From Pararhodobacter zhoushanensis (lineage in GTDB: Bacteria > Pseudomonadota > Alphaproteobacteria > Rhodobacterales > Rhodobacteraceae), in assembly GCF_003990445.1 (NCBI RefSeq), contig NZ_REEZ01000008.1, positions 1-64,000 on the forward strand: a stretch of DNA of 64,000 nt. The letters are read 5' to 3'. Below the pieces are notes generated by a model. It was not told the origin of the DNA. It did not search any database and was given only the letters and a program-made list of their open reading frames with translations. This document shows, piece by piece, positions 51,217 through 60,771 of this stretch (its first letter is position 1; each line of letters begins with the position of its first letter). The position numbers were made by a program, and so were the translations under genes.

Positions 51217-52509
51217 ATGTCTCTTACAGTTATTGCCCTCATAGGGTTCGCCCTTCTGGTGGTCCTGCTGCTGATCCGTGTGCCGGTCGGCATCGCCATG
51301 GCGATCGCCGGGATCACGGGTTTCTCGATGGTGGTCGGCATCGACCCTGCCATCAGCATGGTCAGTCAGGTCGCTTTCAACGCGCTGACGGCCTATGAAT
51401 TCTCGATCATCCCGATGTTCATCCTGATGGGCACTTTCGCGGCGAAGAGCGATCTCAGCCTTGAGATGTTCCGCGCCAGTCAGGCGTGGCTGGGCCGGTT
51501 CCGCGGGGGCATGGCGTTCTCGGCGCTGGTGGCCTCGGCCGGATTTGCGGCGGTGAACGGCTCGTCCATGGCGACGGCGGCCACCATGACCCGCGTCGCC
51601 CTGCCCGAGATGGAGCGCAACGGCTATGACGGCGCGCTCTCGGCGGGGGTGATCGCGGCAGGCGGGACGCTGGGGATCATGATCCCGCCCTCGGCGGTGC
51701 TGGCGCTTTATGGCTTCATCACCCAGCAGAACGTCGCCGATCTGTTCATTGCAGGCATCCTGCCGGGCCTGCTGGGGCTGGCCTGCTATGCCTCGGCCAT
51801 TCTGATCATCGGCTTTTTCCGCCCCGCCAGCATGCCCGTTGCCGGGTCCAGCAGCTGGAGCGAAAAGCTGATCAGCCTGAGCCGCGTCTGGGCCATCGCG
51901 TTGCTGTTCGGCCTGATCATCGGCGGCATTTATGGCGGGGTCTTCACCGTCACCGAAGCCGCCGGCATCGGCGCGTTCGGTGCGTGGCTGATCGGCACGC
52001 TGCGCGGTCGGCTGGGGGTGAAAGCCACGCTTGAGTGTCTGGGCGAGGCGCTCGCGATGAGTGCGGCGATCTTCACCATCGTGATCGGCGCGCTGACCTT
52101 TGGCTATTTCCTGACAGTCACCGGCACCACCACCGCGCTGATCGGCTGGCTCGCCAACCAACCCGTCGGCCCCTACGGCGTGCTGACGCTGATCCTGCTG
52201 GGCTATCTGGTGCTGGGTGCGGTTATGGACGAGCTGGCGATCACCCTGCTGACGCTGCCCATCGTGTTTCCGGTGATCCAGTCGCTGGGCTTTGATCCGA
52301 TCTGGTTCGGGGTGATCTTCGTGATGACGGTGACTCTGGGCGTCAACACGCCGCCCATCGGGATGAATGTCTTCGTGATCAACTCGATTGCCCGGCATAT
52401 CTCTCTGGGGCGGATTTACCGGGCCGTGATGCCGTTCATCGCGGTGGATCTGGTGCGCCTGCTCTTGTTGATAATCTTCCCGTCCATCGCCCTTTATCTG
52501 GTCCGTTAA
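51217..52509 (+). CDS. TRAP transporter large permease (DctM type)
   Basis: 430 aa from the ATG at 51217; the frame upstream reads through the DctQ end and spacer. About 12 membrane segments, with the DctM signature 'GGTLGIMIPPSAVLALYG' and 'GVNTPPIGMNVFVINSIA'. It carries out sodium-coupled uptake of the DctP ligand. The spacer of 64 bp from DctQ is longer than usual but no terminator lies in it. Confidence 0.93.
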   Translation: MSLTVIALIGFALLVVLLLIRVPVGIAMAIAGITGFSMVVGIDPAISMVSQVAFNALTAYEFSIIPMFILMGTFAAKSDLSLEMFRASQAWLGRFRGGMAFSALVASAGFAAVNGSSMATAATMTRVALPEMERNGYDGALSAGVIAAGGTLGIMIPPSAVLALYGFITQQNVADLFIAGILPGLLGLACYASAILIIGFFRPASMPVAGSSSWSEKLISLSRVWAIALLFGLIIGGIYGGVFTVTEAAGIGAFGAWLIGTLRGRLGVKATLECLGEALAMSAAIFTIVIGALTFGYFLTVTGTTTALIGWLANQPVGPYGVLTLILLGYLVLGAVMDELAITLLTLPIVFPVIQSLGFDPIWFGVIFVMTVTLGVNTPPIGMNVFVINSIARHISLGRIYRAVMPFIAVDLVRLLLLIIFPSIALYLVR

Positions 52510-52524
52510 GCAAGGAATGCCGCC

Positions 52525-53811
52525 ATGACAATCGAGACCGACCTTTCCCTTCAAGCGCGCCTTGCACAGCGCAGCGAAGAGATCTTCGAGCGCATGATCG
52601 CATGGCGGCGGGATTTTCACGCCAATCCCGAACTGGGCAATCAGGAACATCGCACCGCCGGGATTGTGGCGGATCATCTGGAGAACCTCGGCTTTGATCA
52701 GGTGCGCCGGGGGCTGGGGGGCTCGACCGGGGTGGTCGGTATTCTGGAGGGCGGGCAGCCCGGTCCCTGCGTCGCGCTGCGCGCCGACATGGACGCGCTC
52801 CCGGTGCGTGAGGCGACGGGGCTTGAGTTTGCCTCAACCACCACTGCGCTCTGGGGTGGGGAAACCATGCCGGTGATGCACGCCTGCGGGCATGATGCGC
52901 ATACGGCGGTGCAGATGGCGGTGGCGGAAATTCTGGTCGCCGAGCGGGCGGCGATCAAGGGCCGCGTCATGCTGGTCTTTCAACCGGCCGAGGAAGGCCC
53001 CGCGCCGGATTGGCAGGGCCTGTCCGGCGCTGCCCGGCTGGTCGCCGACGGCGTCTTTGACGACCCCAAGCCCGACGCGTTCTTCTGCTTCCACGTCCTG
53101 CAGGACGAACGCCCCGGCACCGCGGGCGAGATCCGCGTGCACGAGGGCGACGGCACCTATGCGATGAACCTGATGCGCATCAAGATCCGCGGGCGCGGGG
53201 GTCACGGTGCCTATCCGTGGCGCACGGTCGATCCGCTGTTGATCGGCGCGCAGGTGCTGACCGCGCTGCAAAGCATCCCGGCGAAGAATGTGGATGTGAA
53301 CGAGAATGCCGTCACTCTCTCGATCGGCATCTTCAAGGGCGGCACCAAGTTCAACGTGATCCCGGATGAGGCCGAGATGGAGGGCGCGCTGCGCTTCACC
53401 GACACGACGACCGGCCCCTATCTGGAACAACGCGTCGAAGCCATCGCCAAGGGCATCGCCGAAGCCGCCGGTGGCAGCGCCGAGGTGGACTGGTACATGC
53501 GTGTGCCGTTGGTTCACAACGACCCCGACCTGACCCGCCGCATGCGCCCGTCGCTGGACCGCGCGGCACCGGCAGACAAGCCGGTGGTCGCGGTCGAGAA
53601 CTGCTTTCTCGATGACGTCTCGAACTTCTCGCAGATCGCGCCCTTGATGTTCTTTACCGTCGGCGTCGGGCTGGATGAGGGCGACAGCGCCGTGTCGGGC
53701 TTTCACCACGAGCCCAGCTTTCAGGTCAACGAAAAGGGCTTGCTGACCGCGCTAAAAGCCATGGTCAATCTGGCGGTAGACTTCGGTCATGACACAGCGA
53801 AGAACAGCTGA
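52525..53811 (+). CDS. M20-family amidohydrolase (hippurate hydrolase/N-acyl-amino acid type)
   Basis: 428 aa. Metal and catalytic motifs of M20D peptidases: 'ALRADMDALPVREATG', 'MHACGHDAHTAVQMAV' and 'LVFQPAEEGPAPDWQG', plus dimerisation domain and the C-terminal 'FHHEPSFQVNE'. Such enzymes hydrolyse N-acyl or N-aroyl amino acids to acid plus amine. It is last in the operon with the TRAP transporter and aminotransferase: import, deacylation and deamination would follow in order. No signal peptide, so cytoplasmic. Confidence 0.9.
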   Translation: MTIETDLSLQARLAQRSEEIFERMIAWRRDFHANPELGNQEHRTAGIVADHLENLGFDQVRRGLGGSTGVVGILEGGQPGPCVALRADMDALPVREATGLEFASTTTALWGGETMPVMHACGHDAHTAVQMAVAEILVAERAAIKGRVMLVFQPAEEGPAPDWQGLSGAARLVADGVFDDPKPDAFFCFHVLQDERPGTAGEIRVHEGDGTYAMNLMRIKIRGRGGHGAYPWRTVDPLLIGAQVLTALQSIPAKNVDVNENAVTLSIGIFKGGTKFNVIPDEAEMEGALRFTDTTTGPYLEQRVEAIAKGIAEAAGGSAEVDWYMRVPLVHNDPDLTRRMRPSLDRAAPADKPVVAVENCFLDDVSNFSQIAPLMFFTVGVGLDEGDSAVSGFHHEPSFQVNEKGLLTALKAMVNLAVDFGHDTAKNS

Positions 53812-53937
53812 CAGTGACGCATGGCGTCGATCTGTGATGCCAATGCAGCGCGGGTGACCCGGTCGATCTGCCACGGGTCGCTCATCCGACGGGTGACAGG
53901 GCGCCTTCCCTCATGCGCTTGCCACCGCGGCCTGACG

Positions 53938-54771
53938 TCAGCCAAGGGCCGAGCGTCGCCTGACCTGCAGAATCCGGCGACAGAACGCGATCACGAAGAG
54001 CGCGGTCAGGATCAGGATGATTGTCGGCGCCGGAGCACTGTCGAGGAAAAAGCTCGCATAGGCGCCCATCAGCATCGAACTGGTACACACGACGACCGAC
54101 ACTGCCAACATCCGCCCGAAACTGCGCACCAGCAGAAAGGCTATGGCCCCCGGCGCGATCAGCAACCCGACTGCCAGCACCAACCCGGTCGCTGACAGCG
54201 TCGCGACAATGGTGAGTGACAGGATGGTCAGCAGGCCGTAATGCAACAGCCCGACCGGCAGGCCCGACGCCCTTGCCTGCGCCGGATCGAAGGCATGCAG
54301 CATCAGATCCTTCCACTTGAGCAGCAGCGCCACCGCGACACAGGCCGACAGGATCCCTGCGGTCCACAGGTCCTCGGCCCCGACGCCCAGCATGTTGCCG
54401 AACAGGATGTGGTCGAGGTGCACATTGGTGTGGATCGACACATACAGCACGACCCCCAGTGCGAACATGCCCGAGAACACCACGCCCATGACAGTATCCT
54501 GCTTCACGCGCGAGTTCTCGGCCAGATACCCCGTGGCGAGGGCTGTGATCATTCCTGCCCCGAAAGCGCCAAGGATCAGCGGAAAACCCAGCACATAGGC
54601 CAGCACGATCCCCGGCAGGACAGCATGGCTGACGGCATCGCCCATCAGCGCCCATCCCTTGAGCACCAGAAAGCATGACAACAGCGCGGTGGGGACCGAC
54701 ACGATCAGCGAGATCCAGAAGGCGTTTTGCATGAAGCCGAACTGAAAGGGTAGGAGCAGCGTGTCGATCAT
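53938..54771 (-). CDS. sitD: Manganese/iron ABC transporter permease SitD-like
   Basis: 277 aa from the ATG at 54771 (MIDTLLLPF); the open frame upstream belongs to the previous gene. Eight or so membrane segments, ABC-3 family landmarks 'KGWALMGDAVSHAVLPGIV' and 'TGLVLAVGLLIAPGAIAFLL'. Its start overlaps the stop of the preceding permease gene (ATGA). With its partner it forms the channel of the Sit importer. Last gene of the operon. Confidence 0.88.
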   Translation of the reverse strand: MIDTLLLPFQFGFMQNAFWISLIVSVPTALLSCFLVLKGWALMGDAVSHAVLPGIVLAYVLGFPLILGAFGAGMITALATGYLAENSRVKQDTVMGVVFSGMFALGVVLYVSIHTNVHLDHILFGNMLGVGAEDLWTAGILSACVAVALLLKWKDLMLHAFDPAQARASGLPVGLLHYGLLTILSLTIVATLSATGLVLAVGLLIAPGAIAFLLVRSFGRMLAVSVVVCTSSMLMGAYASFFLDSAPAPTIILILTALFVIAFCRRILQVRRRSALG

Positions 54772-55631
54772 GGCGCTACCTCGGCCCGCAGGGCCTGCAC
54801 CGCCTTGCGCCGGGCGGCAAAAAGCCCGTGTTTGGGCGCCCAAAGGAATGTCGCAAGGAAGATCAGCGTCTGTAACACGACAATGATCCCGCCGGTCGCG
54901 CCATTGAGGAAATAGCTGCCATAGGCACCGACAAAGCTGGTCACGGTGCCGATGGCGACCGAGGTCGCGATCAGTCGCGGGAACCGGTCGCACAGCAGAT
55001 AGGCCGTCGCGCCGGGCGTCACCACCATGGCGATGACCAGAAAGGCCCCCACCGTCTGCATCGCCGCGACCACGCAGGCCGCAAGCAGCATGAAGAACAC
55101 GGCCTTCAGCAAGCCGGGTCGCAGGCCGATCGACCGCGCGTGGCTTTCGTCGAAGAAGACCACCATCAGATCTTTCCATTTCGCCAGCAAGATCGCCAGC
55201 GAGACGACGCCGATGAGGAGCAGCTGCGCCGTGTCAGTCGGGGTGATCGCCAGAATATTGCCCATGGTGATGGTCTGGATCGAAACCGACATCGGATTGA
55301 TCGATACAATGAACAACCCCAACCCGAAGAATGAGGTGAAGATGATGCCGATGATCACATCGACCTTCAGCCCCGAGCGATCCGACAGAAACAGCATCGC
55401 CGCCGCCGCCAGCCCGCCCGACAAAAAGGCCCCCAGCGCAAACGGCAGTCCCAGAAGGTAAGCCCCGGCCACGCCGGGCACGACAGCATGCGACAGCGCG
55501 TCGCCGATCAGCGACCAGCCCTTGAGCATCAAAAACGCCGAGAGAAACGCACAGACCCCGCCGACCAACGCGGATACACCCATGGCATTGGTCATGAAAC
55601 CATAGCTGAAGGGCTCGAGTAGCGCGCTCAT
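54768..55631 (-). CDS. sitC: Manganese/iron ABC transporter permease SitC-like
   Basis: 287 aa, ABC-3 family, with '[18 protein letters not shown]' and '[20 protein letters not shown]'. Clearly a paralogue of the neighbouring permease. Overlaps both neighbours by 4 bp. The two permeases form a heterodimeric metal channel. Confidence 0.88.
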   Translation of the reverse strand: MSALLEPFSYGFMTNAMGVSALVGGVCAFLSAFLMLKGWSLIGDALSHAVVPGVAGAYLLGLPFALGAFLSGGLAAAAMLFLSDRSGLKVDVIIGIIFTSFFGLGLFIVSINPMSVSIQTITMGNILAITPTDTAQLLLIGVVSLAILLAKWKDLMVVFFDESHARSIGLRPGLLKAVFFMLLAACVVAAMQTVGAFLVIAMVVTPGATAYLLCDRFPRLIATSVAIGTVTSFVGAYGSYFLNGATGGIIVVLQTLIFLATFLWAPKHGLFAARRKAVQALRAEVAP

Positions 55632-56530
55632 TTCGACGCCTCGGCGATCATCATCTTGTCCCCGTACGCGACGAAGGGCCGCTCATCGTCGGTCAGGATC
55701 GAAAGTTTGCGCGTGTCCGCATCGTCATGCAGATCGGTCCCGCCGAGGGTGAAATGACGCAGCACACCGCCGAAGGTCGCTTCAAGGTTCTTGCGGGTAA
55801 AGGTCGTCTCGGTGAGGCCCGAGGCCAAGACCGTGCCTTTGACCAGAATAGTACGGTCGCAGAATTCCGGCACTGTGCCCAAATTATGCGTCGAGACCAG
55901 CATCACCCGCCCTTCGTCGCGCATCGCACGCAGCAGGGCGATGATCTGCTCCTCGGTCTTTACATCCACGCCGGTAAACGGCTCGTCCAGCAGGATCACC
56001 TGCCCGTCCTGCGCCAGCGCCCGTGCAAGGAACACGCGCTTCTTCTGGCCGCCGGACAATTCGCCGATCTGACGGTGCCGATAGTCCAGCATGCTGACCC
56101 GCCCCAGCGCAGCCTCGACCGCGTCGCGGTCCACCTGAGAGGGCCGGCGCAGAAAGCCCATATGGCCAAAGCGCCCCATCATCACCACGTCCTCGACCAG
56201 GACCGGGAAGGACCAGTCGACCTCCTCGGACTGCGGCACATAGGCGACGAGGTTCTGTTTCAGCGCCTGCTTCACGCCAAGCCCCAGCAGCCGGATCTCT
56301 CCGCGTGCCACGGGCACAAACCCCATGATCGCCTTGAAAAGCGTGGATTTCCCCGCGCCATTCACGCCGACCAAAGCGGTCACGGTGCCGCGTGGGATGG
56401 CGAACGAGGCGTCCCGCAAGGCGGTGTGGCCGTTGCGGTAGGTCACCGTCACGTCCTGGGCGGTGATCCCACCACTGCCTGACATGCCATCGGACGCTGC
56501 CAATTCTTCCGGCTGGGTACCATCTGTCAT
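55628..56530 (-). CDS. sitB: Manganese/iron ABC transporter ATP-binding protein SitB-like
   Basis: 300 aa. Walker A '[17 protein letters not shown]', signature '[15 protein letters not shown]', Walker B '[11 protein letters not shown]'. A 45-residue C-terminal extension with '[19 protein letters not shown]' is typical of SitB-type proteins. Overlaps both neighbouring genes by 4 bp, so translation is coupled throughout sitABCD. Confidence 0.9.
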   Translation of the reverse strand: MTDGTQPEELAASDGMSGSGGITAQDVTVTYRNGHTALRDASFAIPRGTVTALVGVNGAGKSTLFKAIMGFVPVARGEIRLLGLGVKQALKQNLVAYVPQSEEVDWSFPVLVEDVVMMGRFGHMGFLRRPSQVDRDAVEAALGRVSMLDYRHRQIGELSGGQKKRVFLARALAQDGQVILLDEPFTGVDVKTEEQIIALLRAMRDEGRVMLVSTHNLGTVPEFCDRTILVKGTVLASGLTETTFTRKNLEATFGGVLRHFTLGGTDLHDDADTRKLSILTDDERPFVAYGDKMMIAEASK

Positions 56531-57423
56531 GGCACCAGCCCGTTCGCGACGGTCTGCGCGGTGACGCGGAGCAGGTCGAGATAGGTGGGCACCGGGCCAT
56601 CGGGTTCCGACAGGCTGTCGACATAGAGCACCCCACCGTACTGCGCGCCGGTTTCGCGCGCGACCTGCTCGGCCGGGGCCGTGTTGACCGTGCTCTCGCA
56701 GAACACCACGGGAATGTCATGCGTGCGGACACCATCGATCACGGCACGCACCTGCTGCGGGGTGCCCATCTGATCGGCATTCATCGGCCACAGGTACAGC
56801 TCTTGCAGGCCGAAATCCCGCGCCAGATAGCTGAACGCCCCTTCGCAGGTCACCAGCCAGCGCTGTTCCGGTGCAATCGCCGCGATCTGCTGGCGCAGCG
56901 GTTCAAGCGTGGCGCGCAGCTCAGCCTGATAGGCCGCCGCATTTGCTCGGTAGATCTCGGCGTTTCCGGGGTCGTGTTCGATGAAGGCAGTGGCAATATT
57001 GTCGATGTAGATCAGCGAATTATCCAGACCCATCCACGCATGGGGGTTGGGCATACCGGTGTAGGAACCTGCGGCGATCGGGATCGGATCTATCCCCTCG
57101 GTCAGCGTCACCGACGGCACATCTCCCAGATTGGTCAGGAACTGCTCGAACCACAGCTCAAGATTCAACCCGTTCCACAAGATCAGATCAGCGCCATGCG
57201 CGCGCACGATATCCTGCGGGGTCGGTTCGTAGCCGTGGATCTCTGCGCCGGGCTTGGTGATCGACACCACATCGGCTGCATCACCCGCCACTTGCCGCGC
57301 CATGTCGGCCAGAACGGTGAAGGTCGTGACAACCTTCATCCGGTGCTCGTCGGCCATCGCAGCACTCACCATGAACGTGCTGGCCCCTGCCGCCGCCATC
57401 AGGCGTGCTATCGTCAATGTCAT
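56527..57423 (-). CDS. sitA: Manganese/iron-binding periplasmic protein SitA-like
   Basis: 298 aa, cluster A-I metal-binding protein with a signal peptide ending 'SAAMADE'. Candidate ligands: H in '[12 protein letters not shown]', H in '[12 protein letters not shown]', E in '[15 protein letters not shown]' and D in '[11 protein letters not shown]'. The H-H-E-D set is that of Mn/Fe proteins (SitA, MntC, PsaA), whereas zinc proteins use histidine at the third position. First gene of the operon; a TTGCAA palindrome lies 66 bp upstream and the Fur-family regulator is divergent. Confidence 0.92.
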   Translation of the reverse strand: MTLTIARLMAAAGASTFMVSAAMADEHRMKVVTTFTVLADMARQVAGDAADVVSITKPGAEIHGYEPTPQDIVRAHGADLILWNGLNLELWFEQFLTNLGDVPSVTLTEGIDPIPIAAGSYTGMPNPHAWMGLDNSLIYIDNIATAFIEHDPGNAEIYRANAAAYQAELRATLEPLRQQIAAIAPEQRWLVTCEGAFSYLARDFGLQELYLWPMNADQMGTPQQVRAVIDGVRTHDIPVVFCESTVNTAPAEQVARETGAQYGGVLYVDSLSEPDGPVPTYLDLLRVTAQTVANGLVP

Positions 57424-57488
57424 GAAGCGTCCTTTTCAGCATCCAGATGCAAATGAGTCGCAAGTATGAATAGCAGGTCCGCCGTTTC

Positions 57489-57505
57489 TTGCAAGTGCAT
57501 TGCAA
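57489..57505. promoter_or_regulatory. Candidate Mur box TTGCAA-GTGCA-TTGCAA
   Basis: An inverted repeat rich in TGCAA words in the sitA-mur gap, 66 bp upstream of sitA. Further TGCAA-like words lie at 57448-57454 and 57507-57511. Mur of rhizobia and roseobacters binds TGCAA-containing palindromes before sitA, which supports Mn-dependent repression. Confidence 0.6.
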
Positions 57506-57575
57506 CTGCAAGAGGCATCGGCATCTCGGGGCCCAAGACGGATGACCGCGGAAAATCTTCGTGCTACAGGGTTCC

Positions 57576-57626
57576 TTCAGCCAGATCGGCCCGCTCCGAT
57601 CTCTGGCTGACGCGACTTCAGCCAGA
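57576..57626 (+). promoter_or_regulatory. Leader with two mutually exclusive hairpins upstream of mur
   Basis: TTCAGCCAGA (57576-57585, copy A), TCTGGCTGA (57602-57610, copy B, inverted) and TTCAGCCAGA (57617-57626, copy C). B can pair 9 of 9 bases with A (an inner TCGG/CCGA helix adds 4 bp) or with C across a 7-nt loop. C ends 11 nt before the mur ATG, so the B:C stem would lie against the start region. Confidence 0.55.
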
Positions 57627-57637
57627 GCGGACGCCCG

Positions 57638-58063
57638 ATGACCAAGCCAAAGCACGAGCCCCTGATCGACCTTTGCCGGCAACGCGGGCTGCGCATTACC
57701 GGGCAACGGCGGGTCATTCTGCAAGTTCTGGACGCCGCCGATGACCACCCGAACGTCGAGGAACTGCACCGCAGGGTTGGCGAGCGCGAACCCGGTGTAA
57801 ATATCGCGACGGTCTACCGCACGATGAACAAACTCGCTGACCTGGGCCTGATCGAGCGCCATATCTTCGACGACGGACGCCTGCGCTACGAGCCTGCGCC
57901 CGACGAGCATCATGACCATCTGATCAATGTGGACACCGGCGAAGTCATCGAATTCCGCTCGGACGAGATCGAGCGGCTGCAGGAAGAAATCGCGCAGAAA
58001 TACGGGTTCGAGATCGTCAGCCACAAACTGGAACTCTACGTCAGACTCCGCAAAAAGCGCTAA
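57638..58063 (+). CDS. mur: Fur-family metalloregulator, Mur-type
   Basis: 141 aa. Winged helix with 'LCRQRGLRITGQRRVILQVL' and recognition helix 'VNIATVYRTMNKLADLG'; the metal site includes 'DEHHDHLINVDTGEVIEF'. The C-terminal CxxC structural zinc motif of many Fur proteins is absent, as in alphaproteobacterial Fur/Mur. In this lineage the Fur-family protein beside sitABCD is the manganese-sensing Mur. It is divergent from sitA, and the heme-type operon follows on the same strand after 403 bp. Confidence 0.85.
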   Translation: MTKPKHEPLIDLCRQRGLRITGQRRVILQVLDAADDHPNVEELHRRVGEREPGVNIATVYRTMNKLADLGLIERHIFDDGRLRYEPAPDEHHDHLINVDTGEVIEFRSDEIERLQEEIAQKYGFEIVSHKLELYVRLRKKR

Positions 58064-58466
58064 AGCGCTAGCGTCACGGTGCCTTGATTTTCAATGCGCT
58101 GCAGATGTTAGCGCCCGGACAACGGGGCGCTGACATCTGCGATCTCTATTGCCGAACAGGCGAGCGTCCGACCAGACCGATGCCGCTTATCCGTTGCTGA
58201 TCGGCAACAAGTGCGGGGGTCGGGCGCTGGCGGGCGGAATACCGCTTGCTAAAGGTGACTATAATTGTCAGGTAAAGCGCATCCAGCGGGCGGGGACCAT
58301 CGCATCCCCCAGCGGCCAGATCCCCGACCAACATAGACCCGTTTCGAGGCTCTCGCGGCCCGCCCGGTAATGCGCCCGCATTTTCAGGGTCCGCGCACCT
58401 CGTTGTTCACCTCGCCAGCGACCTGCCAGCGTCTCAGAAACCGCCCGTCGCGGCAGGATAACACTT
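58064..58466. other. Intergenic region between mur and the receptor gene
   Basis: No credible ORF. It holds a strong hairpin (58101-58140) and a TATAAT box (58260-58265) whose centre lies inside TGAC-N7-GTCA (58256-58270), a possible promoter/operator for the receptor operon. The remaining 180 bp form a long leader before the receptor start, in which I recognise no known riboswitch. Confidence 0.45.
58101..58140 (+). terminator. Long hairpin after mur
   Basis: GCAGATGTTAGCGCCCG / CGGGGCGCTGACATCTGC pairs over 17 bp with one G bulge and a G-T pair around the loop GACAA. It begins 38 bp after the mur stop. No T run follows, so it may be a factor-dependent terminator or an mRNA-stabilising element. 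Confidence 0.55.
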
Positions 58467-60767
58467 ATGACATCTCACCATCCGACCGCGCCCGGTGCGC
58501 GGTCATCCCAACAGTGTGCGCGCTTGTTGGCCACCGTCGGAGGCCTGGCGCTGTGCGCGGCGCTGGCACCCGCCCCGGTTCAGGCGCAACAGAACGCATC
58601 GACCACAGCGCCGCAATGGCTTGGTCGGATCACCTATTTCACCAGCCGCCTGCCGCGTCCTGTGTTGGAAGTCCCCGCAACCGTAACGGTGATTGAGGGT
58701 GAGGATCTTCACGAACAGGGTGTGACCGACATGCAGCAGCTGACGCGCTACGTGCCGGGGCTCACGGTCAACCGCCAGATCAACGCGGCGCAGCCTTTCA
58801 ACGATTTCGATGGCTTCAACATGCGCGGGGTCGGCGGCAACAGGGTGTTGACGCTGATTGATGGCTCACGCCTGCCGGAACGCATCGCCGACGGTACGCG
58901 CGACTACCTCGATTTCAGCTTTATCCGGCAGGCCGAAGTGGTGCGTGGCCCCGCCTCGGTGGTCTGGGGGTCAGATGCGCTTGGCGGCGTTGTTGCGCTG
59001 CAAACCATCACCGCCGAGGACGTGTTGAACGGCCGGGACCGTGGTGGTGAAACCCGAACGGGCTACGACAGCCATACCCATACGCGCACCGCCTCGATCA
59101 CCTTCGCGCAACGCCTGTCCGACTCGCTGACGCTGTTGGTTGGCGCGTCGACTCTGGCCGCAAACGAACCTGAAACATCGACGGCTTCGGCCAATGGCGG
59201 ACTTTACAGCGACATCTGGGGCGGCTGTCCGCGCGATCTCGCCGCCGGTGCTACCCCCTGCAACCAGTTCGACCCGACCGATATCGAAACCCAGCGCGGC
59301 CTCGTCCGGTTGCACTGGACGCCTACCACCGAGCACAGTTTCGATTTCACCGCTGATCTGATGCGCAGGGTGACCACGGTTGCCTTCAACCAGAACCTCG
59401 GCCTTGTCACGGGCTCAACCGACACTGTTCAGGTCGACGAACGTCAGCAGGACCTGCGCCGTCAGCGCTATGCGTTGAGCCATGAATGGACGCCCGAAAG
59501 CGGCGTCGTCGATTCATTGACCACAACCCTGTCGTATGCGCCGGGCGGATATTCCACCTATCGTGCCCGGCGCCATGTCACGGGGACGGGCGAGCTTGTC
59601 CAGACCGAGGACTGGCTCGATTATGACGAGGCCTTCACCGAGCTCGACATACAGGGCGTGCGCAGCTTCAGCCTGGGCGGGGCCGAGCACGAGCTGACGT
59701 TCGGCTTTGATGGCGACGTGACCGAAACCGATTACTACCGCGCCAGCCGCGTCTGGAACCGGACCACCGGGTCGGACGTAACCACCTTTGCGGGCGGCTT
59801 CAACTTTGCCAACTCCACGACGACGCGTGCCGATATCTATGTGCAGGACCGCATCAGCCTTGCCGGTGGCCGGTTCGAACTGACGCCGGGCCTGCGCTAT
59901 GCAACCTACCGGATCAGCCCGCGCCCGAATGCCGATTACGCCGTGGTGCCCGGGTCCGAACCCGTGGCCCGTCGCAGTGCTGAACTGCTGGGAAGTCTGG
60001 GCGCGCGCTGGGAGATTTCGCCAACATGGACACTGTGGAGCAACATCGGCCAGGGCTTCAAGATGCCAACCGCGCAGCAACTCTATACCTCGCTGCCGGG
60101 GACGTTCTTTGACCTTGTCCCGGCACCGGACCTGCTGCCCGAGCACGTGCTCAACGTCGAAATCGGCGCGCGGGCCGAGGCTGGCTGGGGCTACCTGTCG
60201 GTCAGCGCGTACCATGCGGATTATTCGGACTTCATTCAGTCATTCTACAACCCGCCCGGCACGAATGATTACACCTATCGCAACATTTCCGAACGCGAAG
60301 TCTGGGGTATCGAGTTTGCGGGCGAGTACCGGCTGAACACTGAATGGACGCTGAACGGCTCGCTGAACTGGCAGCGCGGCGTGGATCGCGTGACACCCGC
60401 CAGCGCCGAAACCCGTGCCGATCTGCGTGAACTCAGCGGCGTCGTTGGCCTCAACTGGCAGCCCGCGGGAAGCCGCTGGTCGATGGACAGCTACCTGCGC
60501 TTCGCGGATGGGGTCACGGAAACCGCCTCCGATACCGGGTTCCGACCGGCAGGCTACGGGTTGGTTGATCTCTTTGCCCGCTACGAACTGACCGAGACAG
60601 CCGTGCTCAGCATCGGCGTGACCAACCTCTTTGATCGGGCCTATTTCACCGATTCTGCAATCGGCGTCACGACCTCTCCCACCGAGGCGGTTGCGCGGCA
60701 GAACCCTCTCGACCTGCGCCTCGGTTCAGGTCGCGAGATCACCGTCGCGCTTCAGGCGCGGTTCTGA
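58467..60767 (+). CDS. TonB-dependent receptor, hemoglobin/heme family
   Basis: 766 aa. Signal peptide to 'APAPVQAQ'; plug domain with 'VPATVTVIEGEDLHEQGVTD' and 'RGPASVVWGSDALGGVV'; 22-stranded barrel ending in the C-terminal phenylalanine 'ALQARF'. The extracellular motif region 'GQGFKMPTAQQLYTS ... PDLLPEHV' corresponds to the FRAP...NPNL region of HemR/HmuR receptors. The TonB box is diverged (see 'LGRITYFTSR'). It imports a large ligand, probably heme or hemoprotein-derived, across the outer membrane using TonB energy. First of three tightly linked genes. Confidence 0.88.
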   Translation: MTSHHPTAPGARSSQQCARLLATVGGLALCAALAPAPVQAQQNASTTAPQWLGRITYFTSRLPRPVLEVPATVTVIEGEDLHEQGVTDMQQLTRYVPGLTVNRQINAAQPFNDFDGFNMRGVGGNRVLTLIDGSRLPERIADGTRDYLDFSFIRQAEVVRGPASVVWGSDALGGVVALQTITAEDVLNGRDRGGETRTGYDSHTHTRTASITFAQRLSDSLTLLVGASTLAANEPETSTASANGGLYSDIWGGCPRDLAAGATPCNQFDPTDIETQRGLVRLHWTPTTEHSFDFTADLMRRVTTVAFNQNLGLVTGSTDTVQVDERQQDLRRQRYALSHEWTPESGVVDSLTTTLSYAPGGYSTYRARRHVTGTGELVQTEDWLDYDEAFTELDIQGVRSFSLGGAEHELTFGFDGDVTETDYYRASRVWNRTTGSDVTTFAGGFNFANSTTTRADIYVQDRISLAGGRFELTPGLRYATYRISPRPNADYAVVPGSEPVARRSAELLGSLGARWEISPTWTLWSNIGQGFKMPTAQQLYTSLPGTFFDLVPAPDLLPEHVLNVEIGARAEAGWGYLSVSAYHADYSDFIQSFYNPPGTNDYTYRNISEREVWGIEFAGEYRLNTEWTLNGSLNWQRGVDRVTPASAETRADLRELSGVVGLNWQPAGSRWSMDSYLRFADGVTETASDTGFRPAGYGLVDLFARYELTETAVLSIGVTNLFDRAYFTDSAIGVTTSPTEAVARQNPLDLRLGSGREITVALQARF

Positions 60768-60771
60768 CGCG

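Noticed and set aside
58414-58427. B12-box-like sequence GCCAGCGACCTGCC before the receptor gene
   Set aside because: It resembles the 3' consensus of cobalamin riboswitches but is one base short, and none of the other conserved core segments (for example GGGAA with its partner, CCCGCAACTGT, GCCACTG) is present in the preceding 200 bp.
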